Shown here: in pieces, positions 55,237 to 63,854 of the stretch
How the letters are laid out: every line of letters begins with the position of its first letter
Position numbering within the stretch: position 1 is the stretch's first letter
Source: Bradyrhizobium sp. SZCCT0148
GTDB lineage: Bacteria; Pseudomonadota; Alphaproteobacteria; Rhizobiales; Xanthobacteraceae
NCBI RefSeq assembly: GCF_018129985.1
Contig: NZ_JAFCKT010000018.1
Location: 18,848-82,847, forward strand
Length of the DNA: 64,000 bases
Reading direction: 5' to 3'
Translations under genes and position numbers: made by a program
Notes under the pieces: generated by a model
Databases searched by the model: none
What the model was told of the DNA's origin: nothing
Seen by the model: the letters and a program-made list of their open reading frames with translations, nothing else

Positions 55237-56505
55237 ATGGCGCCTTGTCGTGTTGGAGAATTGCAATCGTCGCGCGGCTGGCTTTGCCGCATGGGCTTCG
55301 GCCTCATCCTGGCGCTGGGGTCGGCAGCGCTGGCGGAGCGGAGTGCGGCGGCCGATTTCTCCGGCCGGGTCATCAAGCTCGGCATCATCAACGATCAGTC
55401 CGGGCCGCTGTCGGACAATTCCGGACCCGGCTCCGTCGTCGCCGCAAAGTTGGCGATCGAGGATTTCCGGAAAGCGACCCCGGACACCAAGGTGGAGATC
55501 GTCTTCGCCGACCATCAGAACAAGCCGGACATCGGCGCCCAGATCGTCCGCAAATGGTTCGACGTTGACGGCGTCGACATGGTCGCCGACGTCGGCAATT
55601 CGGCGGTCGCTCTCGCCATCCAGTCGATTGCGCGGGACAAGAACAAGATCGTCATCTATTCGGCGGTCGGCACCACCGAGATCGGCGGCAAGCAATGTTC
55701 GCGCACCGGATTGATGTGGCTGCACGACAATTACAATCTCGTCTCCGGATCGGTTCGCAGGCTGGTGTCCCAGGGCTACGACAGCTGGTTCTTCATCGCG
55801 GCCGACTACGCGTTCGGACGCAACATGGTCGAGGTGTCCCAGCGCGTGCTTGCGGAAGGCAAGGCGAAGTCGCTTGGTGCCGTCTTCCATCCGCTCGGAA
55901 ACGCCGATTACGGCTCCTTCCTGCTGCAAGCCCAGGCCTCGAAGGCCAAGGTCGTCGCGTTTGCCAATGCCGGTGAGCAACTCGTGACCGTGATGAAGCA
56001 ATGGCACGAGTTCGGCATGAACGTCGGTACGCAGAAACCAGTCGCCGAGCTGATGTTCCTGACCGACGTGCACGCCATGGGCGTCGAAACCGCCAAGGGG
56101 CTGACGACCGTCACGGCCTGGTACTGGGCCCTGAACGACGAGACGCGCGCGTTCGGCGAGAGATTCTACAAGCTGCACAAGGCCATGCCGACCGCGCCGC
56201 AGGCTGCCGTCTATTCCGCGGTCCTACAATATCTGAGAGCAGCTGTGGCAGCCGGAACGGACGAGACCAATGCCGTGCTCGACAAGATGCGCGCGATGCC
56301 GGTCGACGATTTCTACGCCCGCGGTGCGCGGCTGCGCGCCGACAACAAGCTGGTGCACGATTTCTATCTCGTCGAAGTCAAGAAGCCCGCGGACGTCAAG
56401 ACGCCCTGGGACTATTACAACGTCGTCGAGAAGATACCTGCCGCAGACGCCTTCATGCCGCTGAGCGAGAGCGAATGCCCGCTGCTCAAGGCGTCACGAA
56501 ACTGA
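55237..56505 (+). CDS. ABC transporter periplasmic solute-binding protein
   Basis: The 422-residue Peripla_BP_6 protein has a leader with a hydrophobic stretch (GFGLILALGSAALAERSAAA), then GIINDQSGPLSDNSGPGSVV. GGAGGGGGCA precedes the ATG. It is closely related to the frameshifted gene at 1215-2425: for example ADHQNKPD and ADYAFG are shared, and HEFGM aligns with the repaired junction there. No permease or ATPase is adjacent. The ligand is unknown, but the paralogue sits in an aromatic operon. Confidence 0.9.
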   Translation: MAPCRVGELQSSRGWLCRMGFGLILALGSAALAERSAAADFSGRVIKLGIINDQSGPLSDNSGPGSVVAAKLAIEDFRKATPDTKVEIVFADHQNKPDIGAQIVRKWFDVDGVDMVADVGNSAVALAIQSIARDKNKIVIYSAVGTTEIGGKQCSRTGLMWLHDNYNLVSGSVRRLVSQGYDSWFFIAADYAFGRNMVEVSQRVLAEGKAKSLGAVFHPLGNADYGSFLLQAQASKAKVVAFANAGEQLVTVMKQWHEFGMNVGTQKPVAELMFLTDVHAMGVETAKGLTTVTAWYWALNDETRAFGERFYKLHKAMPTAPQAAVYSAVLQYLRAAVAAGTDETNAVLDKMRAMPVDDFYARGARLRADNKLVHDFYLVEVKKPADVKTPWDYYNVVEKIPAADAFMPLSESECPLLKASRN

Positions 56506-56539
56506 AACCACGTAAGGACAGTGCGGGCCGCCGGCCCCG

Positions 56540-56797
56540 TCAGCCATATTCCTCGCCGATGCCGTAGTCCCGGTAGATCTCCAGCGGGTCGAGGTCGGGG
56601 AACAGGCGGCATTTGGCCTGGGCGAGGTGCAGGCTCACCGCTGCGGGCTCCTTGCCGTTCGCGAGCATCTTGCGGATGTCGTCCATATGCGCGTTCGGCC
56701 GGTGCTTCGGGTCGAGCTGCTCCAGCGCGACCAGGGCGGTCGCGAGGGCCTCGGTCAGAACCCAGTCGTCGTGGCCGGTGATTCCCTTCTTCGGCAT
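56540..56797 (-). CDS. Conserved hypothetical protein, 85 residues
   Basis: A soluble, helix-rich protein (LTEALATALVALEQLDPKHR, RKMLANGKEPAAVSLHLAQA, in parts). Its start is ATG 56797. It is convergent with the binding protein, 34 bp away. No family is recognised. Confidence 0.65.
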   Translation of the reverse strand: MPKKGITGHDDWVLTEALATALVALEQLDPKHRPNAHMDDIRKMLANGKEPAAVSLHLAQAKCRLFPDLDPLEIYRDYGIGEEYG

Positions 56798-57057
56798 CGG
56801 CAGACCCCGGATGTGGCGGCGGTCTTCAGTCTATCGCGACTTCCGCCAAATCGCCATTGAGGCGTTGCGGGCGCGCTGCGTTGGGGGCATCTCGGGCTTG
56901 CATTATGGCGGCCTGTGGCTAAAAGGCGGCGGCTTGCAGTATCTTTGTTGAAACAAAGTTGGCGTAGACGGGCCGTCTCAACCCAGCCCCCGGTCTGGGT
57001 CCCGATCCCGCATTCGCAGCACGATCCGGCTGCGTACCCTTCAAGGCCCGAGCCAGC
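56798..57057. other. 260-bp intergenic stretch
   Basis: Divergent promoter space between the small hypothetical and the membrane protein. One feature stands out: CTTTGTT-GA-AACAAAG (56943-56958), a 7-bp-arm inverted repeat that could be an operator or a short hairpin. No gene was seen. Confidence 0.5.
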
Positions 57058-57432
57058 ATGGTTTTTCTCAGCTTCGTCTATCGCTTCTTCACCAACTTCG
57101 CGTTCATGGCGGTGGTCTATTTCAGCCTGAACTTCATGGAGAAGTATCCCAATCGGGCGATCCTCGCGATCCTGGTGCTGGTCTATGCCGCGATGCGCGC
57201 CGCCTCAACGCTGCGTGCGTTCTACTTCTTCCAGAAGATCGAGAGGCTGGAAGCGGAGACGCGGCGCCTTCAGGGCCCGATCAATGACGGTTCCGGAGCA
57301 ACGAACGCGCGCAAGCAGGTGATCGCCGACGTTGCCCGGCTGCGCCGCGACGGCGAACTCAAATCCTATATGGACCTGTTCTTCCTGGCGCTGATCGTGC
57401 TGCTCTGCGTCGCCGCCATCATGCGGCAGTAA
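57058..57432 (+). CDS. Hypothetical three-helix membrane protein
   Basis: A 124-residue product with hydrophobic segments at about residues 4-26, 34-52 and 102-121, and a charged soluble part between (EAETRRLQGPINDGSGATNA). It ends 4 bp before the convergent polysaccharide deacetylase gene. No domain is recognised. Confidence 0.75.
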   Translation: MVFLSFVYRFFTNFAFMAVVYFSLNFMEKYPNRAILAILVLVYAAMRAASTLRAFYFFQKIERLEAETRRLQGPINDGSGATNARKQVIADVARLRRDGELKSYMDLFFLALIVLLCVAAIMRQ

Positions 57433-57436
57433 GAGC

Positions 57437-58708
57437 TCAAGCGCGCTTCTTCACGCTGGTGGCGACACGGGTCGAGCGCGGCGTCGCGGTCTTGGCCTGC
57501 GAGGCAGGCTTTGGCGTGGCCGCTGCCGCATGCGCCGTGTGCCGCCGGCCCTGGGGCGCGGCCACCTTGCCCTTTGCCGTCTTGCCCCTGGCCGCATGCG
57601 GCGTCTCGGCGGCCATGGCGAGCCGCGCCGCGGCACGCCGCGACAATGTCGTCGACAGCAGCACCTCGACCGAGCCTTCCGGAATCGCAAACAGGGTGCG
57701 GCCGGGCACGGGCAGGGCGGATGCGACGTCGAATTGACCCTTGGTCCGACGCGGCAGCAGCGACTGATGCTCGGTCTGCGCGTTGAGGTCCGCGAGCGAG
57801 GGCGCCGGAAGTTTCCGCGTCTGCGTGAACACGAAGCTAGGAACGGAAGGCCAGCGCGCGATCGGCACGGTCTCGGTCGGCGGGTGCAGCAGCCATTCCA
57901 CCGGCGTCGTCGGCGTCGCCGGCCGCTCGGCGGTCGCGGGCACCACGTGCACGATGCGAAAGCCGCGCGCCTTGAGGTCGCGGATGATTTTCGGCAGCGC
58001 CGCGACGGTGCGGGCCTGGATGTCGTGCAGCAGCAAAATGCCCTTACCCTTGGCCTCCAGCCGCTGGATCGCGAGCTGATAGACGCGGTCGGACGACACA
58101 TGGCGCCAGTCGTCGGCCGGGAAGTCGGCGCTCCACACCTGGATGCCGCGAGAGATCAGATAGTTCTCGACGCCCTCGGCGCGCATCAGGCCAGGAATGC
58201 GGAAGAACGGCGCGAGCTTGGACGGATCGGTCATCGCGGCCGAGGTCCACTCGATGCCGCCGTTGATCTCGGGTTCGAATTTTTCGGCCGTCATCCGGTC
58301 GAAGGTCAGCGGATGGGTCATGCTGTGGGTGCCGACGGTGTGGCCCGCCGCCACCAGCTTGCGCACGCCTTCGGGATTCGCCTTGGCTTGGCTGCCGATG
58401 ATGAAGAAGGTCGCCTTGATGCACTCGTCGTCGAGCATCTTGAGGACCTGATTGGAATATTTCGGAAGAGGACCGTCGTCGAAGGTCAGGACGACCTCAT
58501 GGTCCTTCAGGGGCAGCGTCTCGCGGTACTGCATGGTCCCGATCCGCGGATGCTCGCGCGGATCGACCACGAGAGTGCGGGAGGTCCCGAGCGCGCCGGG
58601 ATGGCCGGGACAGTCGGCCGCAAGCGCCGCAGGTGCACCGACCGTCAGGAACCCGAGGCAAAGGACGATCCACGATCGCGTCCGCAAGACAACGCCACTT
58701 CCGATCAT
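57437..58708 (-). CDS. Polysaccharide deacetylase with Ala/Lys-rich tail
   Basis: The 423-residue protein has a signal peptide (residues about 1-30), a NodB-type polysaccharide deacetylase domain (LTFDDGPLPKYSN as first metal Asp, HTVGTHSMTHP with the His pair, and DWRHVSSDRV), and a low-complexity tail of about 110 residues rich in Ala, Lys and Arg (KTAKGKVAAPQGRRHTAHA). Start ATG 58708 has GAGG upstream. It removes acetyl groups from peptidoglycan, chitin or exopolysaccharide. A paralogue without the tail follows upstream at 58886-59689. Confidence 0.9.
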   Translation of the reverse strand: MIGSGVVLRTRSWIVLCLGFLTVGAPAALAADCPGHPGALGTSRTLVVDPREHPRIGTMQYRETLPLKDHEVVLTFDDGPLPKYSNQVLKMLDDECIKATFFIIGSQAKANPEGVRKLVAAGHTVGTHSMTHPLTFDRMTAEKFEPEINGGIEWTSAAMTDPSKLAPFFRIPGLMRAEGVENYLISRGIQVWSADFPADDWRHVSSDRVYQLAIQRLEAKGKGILLLHDIQARTVAALPKIIRDLKARGFRIVHVVPATAERPATPTTPVEWLLHPPTETVPIARWPSVPSFVFTQTRKLPAPSLADLNAQTEHQSLLPRRTKGQFDVASALPVPGRTLFAIPEGSVEVLLSTTLSRRAAARLAMAAETPHAARGKTAKGKVAAPQGRRHTAHAAAATPKPASQAKTATPRSTRVATSVKKRA

Positions 58709-58885
58709 GAACCCGTCTGCCTCATACGCGATTGCCGCCATCATAGGTCGGAGACAGCAGGAAACGGTTCAGGCGCCAAGACCAATTCCCGTTGCAAAGT
58801 CCCCATTCATTTGAATGGGGTAGCATGAACGGAGTGTTAATAGGGCCCGGATCACCCCATTTTGCGCCGGCGTGACTTTCCGGCA

Positions 58886-59689
58886 TCAGCGCGCATCGGC
58901 ACTCTTCTGCGCGCCGGCCGGCACGATGTGGACGACGCGATAGCCGTTCTCCCTCAGATACCGCAGGAAGGCCGGCATGATCGCGGCGGTCCGCGCCTTG
59001 GGGTCGTGAAACAGGATGATGCCCTTGCCGGCCGCCGCAAGGCGCTCCGTGACGAGCTTCAGTTCCTGTTCCGGCGTCATCTCGTTCCAGTCGCTGGCCC
59101 AGAGGTCGGCGCCGAACACCACGATCCCGCGCGACTGGAGCAGGTCGAGCTGCGCTTGCGTCGACTCGAAATAGGGAAAGCGGAAGAACGGCGTCGAGGG
59201 CGTCGTCGTCGAGGTGCCGTGCAGTGCCATCTCGTCGGCGGCGATGCCGCGGTCGATCTCGCTCTTGGCCTTGTCGAACGGGATCCGTGCCATGAACGGA
59301 TGCGAGAAGGTGTGGTGGCCGATGGTGTGGCCCTCGCGGGCGATGCGCTTGACCATCTCCGGCTGCTGGCTGGCGTGCAGGCCGATCAGGAAGAAGGTCG
59401 CACGCACGCATTCCTGCGCCAGCGCCGCCAGCACCTTCGACGTCGTCGGCGGGTTCGGTCCGTCGTCGAAGGTGAGCACGACCTCGCGATCGGCGAGCGG
59501 CAGCGTCTGCGGAAAGCTCTTCAGGCCCACGCGCGGCGTGGTCCTGGCATCGACGCTCAGCACGCGCGAGGTGCCGAGCGCGTCCTTGCGCGGACACTCG
59601 GCCGCCGCGGCCGAAGCGATACCGATCAAGGCAGCGAGGGCTGCGCCCGATGACATTGAGGTCCACCTCAGTCGAAGCATCTTTGTCAT
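58886..59689 (-). CDS. Polysaccharide deacetylase
   Basis: The 267-residue secreted protein has the same NodB-type domain as its neighbour: signal peptide ending SAAAAECP, LTFDDGPNPPTTSK, HTIGHHTFSHPF and LFHDPKARTAAIMP. It is shorter than the paralogue at 57437-58708 by the missing tail. Sharing DALGTSRVLSVDARTTPR with the GALGTSRTLVVDPREHPR of that protein shows a duplication. It is divergent from mgtE. Confidence 0.9.
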   Translation of the reverse strand: MTKMLRLRWTSMSSGAALAALIGIASAAAAECPRKDALGTSRVLSVDARTTPRVGLKSFPQTLPLADREVVLTFDDGPNPPTTSKVLAALAQECVRATFFLIGLHASQQPEMVKRIAREGHTIGHHTFSHPFMARIPFDKAKSEIDRGIAADEMALHGTSTTTPSTPFFRFPYFESTQAQLDLLQSRGIVVFGADLWASDWNEMTPEQELKLVTERLAAAGKGIILFHDPKARTAAIMPAFLRYLRENGYRVVHIVPAGAQKSADAR

Positions 59690-59771
59690 TGCGCTCGGCT
59701 TTGCCTTGTGGGTATTGCCAGACCGTCAGCTCAGACCACCAGATCCAACCTGTCAAACGGCGAGGCGCACC

Positions 59772-61193
59772 ATGGATGAACATATGGACGGTGCCCCGAC
59801 CGCTGCGGACTCGGTACTCGACCACGTGCCGATGCGCAATGAAGACGGCGACATCAGGCACGAATTCGTCGAGGAAATCGCCCGTGCGATCGAGGCCGGC
59901 GACAGCGCCTCGCTGCGCGCCTGCGTCGCCGAGCTGCACGAGGCCGATCTCGGCGATCTCATCGGCGCGCTCGAGCCCGACGACCGGGTCCGCCTGGTCG
60001 AGCTGACCGGGCGCGACTTCGACTTCTCCGCACTGAACGAGCTCGACGAGGGCGTGCGCGAGGATATTCTCGAGGAACTGCCGCCGGAGACCGTCGCGGA
60101 AGGTGTTCGCGAGCTCGAATCCGACGACGCGGTGGAACTGCTCGAAACCCTCGACCAGGCGGATCAGGAGGAGATCCTCGAGAAGCTGCCACTCAAGGAG
60201 CGTGTCGCGCTCGAACGCAGCCTGCTGTATCCGGAGAATTCGGCTGGACGCCGGATGCAGAACGAGTTCATCGCGGTGCCCCAGGATTTCACCGTGGGCC
60301 AGGCGATCGACTACATGCGCGAGACGCCGGATCTGCCGGACCGCTTCTACGAGATCTACGTCGTTGACAAGGACCAGCACTGGCAGGGTGCAGTCTCGCT
60401 CGACGTGCTGCTGCGGGCGCGCCGCCCGGTGCCGCTCACCGAATTGACCGACGAGGACCGCCGACGCGTCTCCGTCCTGGAGGACCAGGAGGAGGTGGCG
60501 CGCATGTTCGGCAAGTACAATCTCGTCGCGGCTCCCGTGCTCGACACCCAGGACCGCCTCGTCGGCGTCATCACCGTCGACGACGTCGTCGACGTCATCG
60601 AGGAGGAGGCGGAAGAGGATCTCAAGGCGCTCGGCGGCGTCACCAGCGACGAAGAACTGTCCGACACCGTGTTCACCATTGCACGCGCGCGGTTCAACTG
60701 GCTGCTGGTCAATCTCGCCACCGCTTTCCTGGCGTCCTCCGTGCTCGGCCTGTTCGAGGGGCAGCTGGAGAAGATGGTCGCGCTCGCCGTGCTGGCGCCG
60801 ATCGTCGCGAGCCAGGGCGGCAATGCCGCCACCCAGACGATGACGGTCGCGGTGCGGGCGCTGGCGACGCGCGAGCTCGGCGCGTCCAACGCCTGGCGCG
60901 TGGTCATGCGCGAAGGCATGGTCGGTCTCGTCAACGGGCTCGCCTTTGCGGTGATCACGGGGATCGCGGCGGTGGCCTGGTTCAGGATTCCCGGCCTCGG
61001 CATCGTCATCGGGCTTGCGATGGTGTGCAACCTGATCGCCGGCGCGCTCGGCGGCATCCTGATCCCGATGGCGCTCGAACGCGTCAGGGCCGACCCGGCG
61101 GTGGCCTCGGGGACGTTCGTCACCACGGTGACGGATGTGGTCGGCTTCTTCTCCTTCCTCGGCATTGCGACGTTGTGGTTCGGACTGCGGTAG
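59772..61193 (+). CDS. mgtE: Magnesium transporter MgtE
   Basis: The 473-residue protein has the MgtE N-domain (about 30-130; LEELPPETVAEGV), a CBS pair (about 135-255; VPQDFTVGQAIDYM, GVITVDDVVDVIEEEAEED), and five transmembrane helices (about 285-473; APIVASQGGNAATQTMTVAVRA as the pore helix signature). It is a Mg2+ channel gated by cytosolic Mg2+. The ATG at 59772 is preferred; the open frame runs 186 codons further as antisense to the deacetylase gene. Its stop codon lies at the edge of a dispersed repeat. Confidence 0.95.
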   Translation: MDEHMDGAPTAADSVLDHVPMRNEDGDIRHEFVEEIARAIEAGDSASLRACVAELHEADLGDLIGALEPDDRVRLVELTGRDFDFSALNELDEGVREDILEELPPETVAEGVRELESDDAVELLETLDQADQEEILEKLPLKERVALERSLLYPENSAGRRMQNEFIAVPQDFTVGQAIDYMRETPDLPDRFYEIYVVDKDQHWQGAVSLDVLLRARRPVPLTELTDEDRRRVSVLEDQEEVARMFGKYNLVAAPVLDTQDRLVGVITVDDVVDVIEEEAEEDLKALGGVTSDEELSDTVFTIARARFNWLLVNLATAFLASSVLGLFEGQLEKMVALAVLAPIVASQGGNAATQTMTVAVRALATRELGASNAWRVVMREGMVGLVNGLAFAVITGIAAVAWFRIPGLGIVIGLAMVCNLIAGALGGILIPMALERVRADPAVASGTFVTTVTDVVGFFSFLGIATLWFGLR

Positions 61194-61344
61194 GTCTCGT
61201 GTCCCGGGCGCGCTGCAACGCGCTTGGCTTTGCTGCGCAGAACCGGGACCCAGAAAGCAACACGGCACCTTGCAGCGGCATGGGCCCCGCTCTGCGTCGC
61301 AGCACTCCAAGAGGGGCGCTGCGCCGCGTCCGGGGCACGAGACC
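61193..61344. repeat. Dispersed intergenic palindromic repeat, copy 2
   Basis: A 152-bp element with ends GGTCTCGTGTCCCGG and CCGGGGCACGAGACC, 15-bp inverted repeats with one mismatch. The block order (TTTGCTGCGCAGAACCGGGA, ATGGGCCCCGCTC, GCGTCCGGGGCACGAG) matches copy 1 at 31841-31979. It overlaps the last base of mgtE and is followed by TTTT, so it may act as a terminator. Confidence 0.75.
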
Positions 61345-61401
61345 TTTTAATCCGAACTTAAGCGACCTGCCGCATCATCGCCCGCGCTTGGGGGACTGGA
61401 C

Positions 61402-61713
61402 ATGCGGTTGCGGCTGAAGGCGGACGGACGGGTCGTTGAGATCCGGGACGGACAGGAATTTCCGATCCAGCCGTCTCCGGTCGAGCCCACGGTCAGTGCC
61501 GCGCCGGCCGACACCTCTTCGCTCGCGGTACGCGATTTGCGCCGCCGCGCCTGCCTGACCCAGATGGAGTTCGCCGCCAAGCTCGGCGTCCCCGTCGAAA
61601 CCATCCGCAACTGGGAGCAGGGCAAGCGTGCTCCACGGGGGCCGGCCCGCGCGCTGCTCGCGGTGATCGCACACGCCCCGGATACGGTGTTCCAGGCGCT
61701 CGCCAAAGCCTGA
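61402..61713 (+). CDS. XRE/HigA-like helix-turn-helix protein
   Basis: The 103-residue protein ends in a helix-turn-helix (LTQMEFAAKLGVPVETIRNWEQGKRAPRG, in parts, about residues 52-80) like the antitoxins or regulators of the XRE/HigA type. The N-terminal 40 residues, with LKADGRVVEIRDG, are not helix-turn-helix. No toxin gene lies next to it, so a stand-alone regulator is more likely than an antitoxin. Confidence 0.8.
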   Translation: MRLRLKADGRVVEIRDGQEFPIQPSPVEPTVSAAPADTSSLAVRDLRRRACLTQMEFAAKLGVPVETIRNWEQGKRAPRGPARALLAVIAHAPDTVFQALAKA

Positions 61714-61879
61714 CGCCGAAGCCCTGACGTCGAGAGTTGCCAGGCCCGACGCGAACCTCCCGTTAGCATTGCGGCAAATATCCCGCCGAACTGCCGCGGC
61801 CTTCCGTTGGCAGCGTCGTGGGCCCGGTCCATAATGCGGCCTGAGGACGTTAGGGGCTGCGCACCAGAAGGGAGCCCTC

Positions 61880-62698
61880 ATGCTGTTCGTCGAGGCCAAT
61901 GGCGCACGAATCCCGGCGATCGGGCTCGGGACCTGGGAGCTGAGCGGAAGACCTGCCGCGCGCGTGGTCGAGCAGGCGCTGCGGCTCGGCTATCGCCACA
62001 TCGACACTGCGCAGGCCTACAACAATGAACGCGAGGTTGGCGACGGCTTGCGCGCCTCGGGCGTCCGCCGCGACGATGTCTTCCTCACCACCAAGGTCTG
62101 GACCAACCATTTCGCGCCCCACGATCTCGAGCGCTCGGTCAAGGAGAGCCTGGCCCGCTTGCGGCTTCCTTCCGTCGATCTGCTGCTGCTGCACTGGCCC
62201 AATTCGCACGTGCCGCTGGCGGAGACGCTGGGCGCGCTGTCGCATGCGAAGACGATGGGGCTGACCCGTCACATCGGCGTCTCCAATTTCACCGTGGCGC
62301 TGATCGAGCAGGCGGTCGCGCTGTCGCCGGAGCCGCTGGTCTGCAACCAGGTCGAATACCATCCTTATCTCGACCAGGCGAAGGTGAGGGCGGCCTGCGA
62401 CCAGCACGGCCTTGCACTCGTCGCCTACAGCCCGATCGCCAGGGGGCGCATCAAGTCCGACCAGACGCTCGCCGAGATCGGACGCGCCCACCACAAATCG
62501 CCGGCGCAGGTCTGCCTCCGCTGGCTGGTGCAACAGAATGTCGCTGCGATCCCGCGCACGTCGCGCGTCGAACGCCTGTCCGAGAACATCGAGATCTTCG
62601 ATTTCGAGCTGTCGGAGGACGAGATGAGCCGGATCGCCGCGCTCGCCAGTCCGAAGGGCCGGCTGACCGACTTCGGCTTCGCCCCGAAATGGGATTGA
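61880..62698 (+). CDS. Aldo/keto reductase
   Basis: A 272-residue TIM-barrel NADPH oxidoreductase. The catalytic tetrad is visible as Asp and Tyr in YRHIDTAQAYNNE, Lys in LTTKVW, and His in LLLHWPNSH. RVERLSENIEIFDFELSEDE matches the C-terminal cofactor part, in parts. The type is 2,5-diketo-D-gluconate reductase-like; natural substrates are many aldehydes and ketones. GAAGGGAGCCC precedes the ATG. Confidence 0.92.
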   Translation: MLFVEANGARIPAIGLGTWELSGRPAARVVEQALRLGYRHIDTAQAYNNEREVGDGLRASGVRRDDVFLTTKVWTNHFAPHDLERSVKESLARLRLPSVDLLLLHWPNSHVPLAETLGALSHAKTMGLTRHIGVSNFTVALIEQAVALSPEPLVCNQVEYHPYLDQAKVRAACDQHGLALVAYSPIARGRIKSDQTLAEIGRAHHKSPAQVCLRWLVQQNVAAIPRTSRVERLSENIEIFDFELSEDEMSRIAALASPKGRLTDFGFAPKWD

Positions 62699-62747
62699 GA
62701 GGGGGCTGGGGTATGCTAGGACCGCGACGGCAACCCAAGATCGGTCG

Positions 62748-63698
62748 ATGGAACTGCGGAAGATCATACGGACGGACATTGCGGCGTCAGCAATCGCGCA
62801 TCTGACGCTGGTGGCGCTGATCATCGTGATCAGCGAGGTCCATCCATTTCGCAGTCAGCAGCCGGAGACCGTGACCGTCGACATCGTCACGCCCGAGCAG
62901 GTGACGGAGGAGATCAAGCAGCAGGAGATGAAGGAGGCGGCCAAGGAGAAGCCGCCGGAGCCCGAGTTCAAGTTGCCGAAGCTGGATGTCACCGACAAGG
63001 CAGACCCAGCGTCGAAGCTCGTGGACAAGCCGCCGGCTTCGCCGCAATCGTCGCAGCAGCCGGCGCAGCAGAAGCAGCCGCAACCCGCGCAGACGCCCAA
63101 GCCGCGCGAGGCCGCCGCGCAGCCGCAACAGTCACAGCAGCAACAGCCGCCGCAGCAACAACAGCCTCAGCAACAACAGCCTCAGCCGCAACCACAGCCT
63201 CAGGCGATGCCGCAGCCAGAGGCGCAGCAACCGCCACCCCAATCCGCGCCACCGCCGGCCTATCAGGCTCCGCAGCCTGACGTCACCGTCAAATACGGCG
63301 TCATGCTCGGCCTGCCGCCGGAATTGCCGCCGGAGCTGCCGAAGGTAACCCCCCAGGACGATGGCGGCGATGCCAAGGATTCGATCGCAGCCAAGTTGCC
63401 GGCCGAAGTCATCGCCGAGCTTCGTCGCCATCTGCGCAGCTGTGCGAAATTGCCAGCCGGAGTAAGCCCCACCGATGCCGTTCGCATCAAGTTGCGCACG
63501 GTGTTCGCGACCGACGGCACGCTGGCGCGCGAGCCGATTCTGATCGAGGCGCCGCCGTCCGCGAAAGGCGTGGCGCTCATGAAGTCCGCCATGAGCGCGC
63601 TCCAGACCTGCCAGCCTTACAAGATGCTGCCCGCCAATCTGTACAGCGAATGGAAGGTCATGGACCTGCCGTTCAGCCCGCGCGATTTCGGCGGGTAG
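62748..63698 (+). CDS. TonB/TolA-like energy transducer protein
   Basis: The 316 residues show a single membrane helix (about 11-32), a Glu/Lys/Pro-rich stretch (about 40-75), a long Gln/Pro-rich region (about 95-180; QQQQPQQQQP and similar), and a compact C-terminal domain (about 215-316; AELRRHLRSCAKLPAGV). This layout, inner-membrane helix, periplasm-spanning linker and a small C-terminal domain, fits TonB or TolA. No ExbB/ExbD or Tol genes are next to it. It starts 49 bp after the aldo/keto reductase. Confidence 0.75.
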   Translation: MELRKIIRTDIAASAIAHLTLVALIIVISEVHPFRSQQPETVTVDIVTPEQVTEEIKQQEMKEAAKEKPPEPEFKLPKLDVTDKADPASKLVDKPPASPQSSQQPAQQKQPQPAQTPKPREAAAQPQQSQQQQPPQQQQPQQQQPQPQPQPQAMPQPEAQQPPPQSAPPPAYQAPQPDVTVKYGVMLGLPPELPPELPKVTPQDDGGDAKDSIAAKLPAEVIAELRRHLRSCAKLPAGVSPTDAVRIKLRTVFATDGTLAREPILIEAPPSAKGVALMKSAMSALQTCQPYKMLPANLYSEWKVMDLPFSPRDFGG

Positions 63699-63704
63699 CT
63701 CCCA

Positions 63705-63778
63705 TAGCCCGGGTGAGCGCAGCGATACCCGGGACAGTGCCCGTCGAATTCCGGATGTCGCTGCACTCATCCGGGCTA
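63705..63778. repeat. Intergenic hairpin repeat
   Basis: TAGCCCGGGTGAGCGCAGCG and, 46 bp later, the imperfect complement CGCTGCACTCATCCGGGCTA form a long stem-loop 6 bp after the TonB-like stop. The wording matches a short dispersed element I associate with Bradyrhizobium. It may terminate the transcript. Confidence 0.6.
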
Positions 63779-63854
63779 CTGACCGTTGCCTGTGTCGGCC
63801 TCTGTCAATCTGCCGAGGCAAAAATATTCCACTTTTACCGAAATTCGGTTTCGG

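Noticed and set aside
58722..61310. 862-codon minus-strand frame
   Set aside because: Antisense to mgtE and running through the repeat; no family motif.
61402..61713. HigA-type antitoxin of a toxin-antitoxin pair
   Set aside because: No small toxin-like gene lies on either side, so only the helix-turn-helix call is kept.
63121..63240. CRISPR or tandem repeat array in the CAG/CCG-rich stretch
   Set aside because: It is the Gln/Pro-rich coding linker of the TonB-like protein; there are no spacers.
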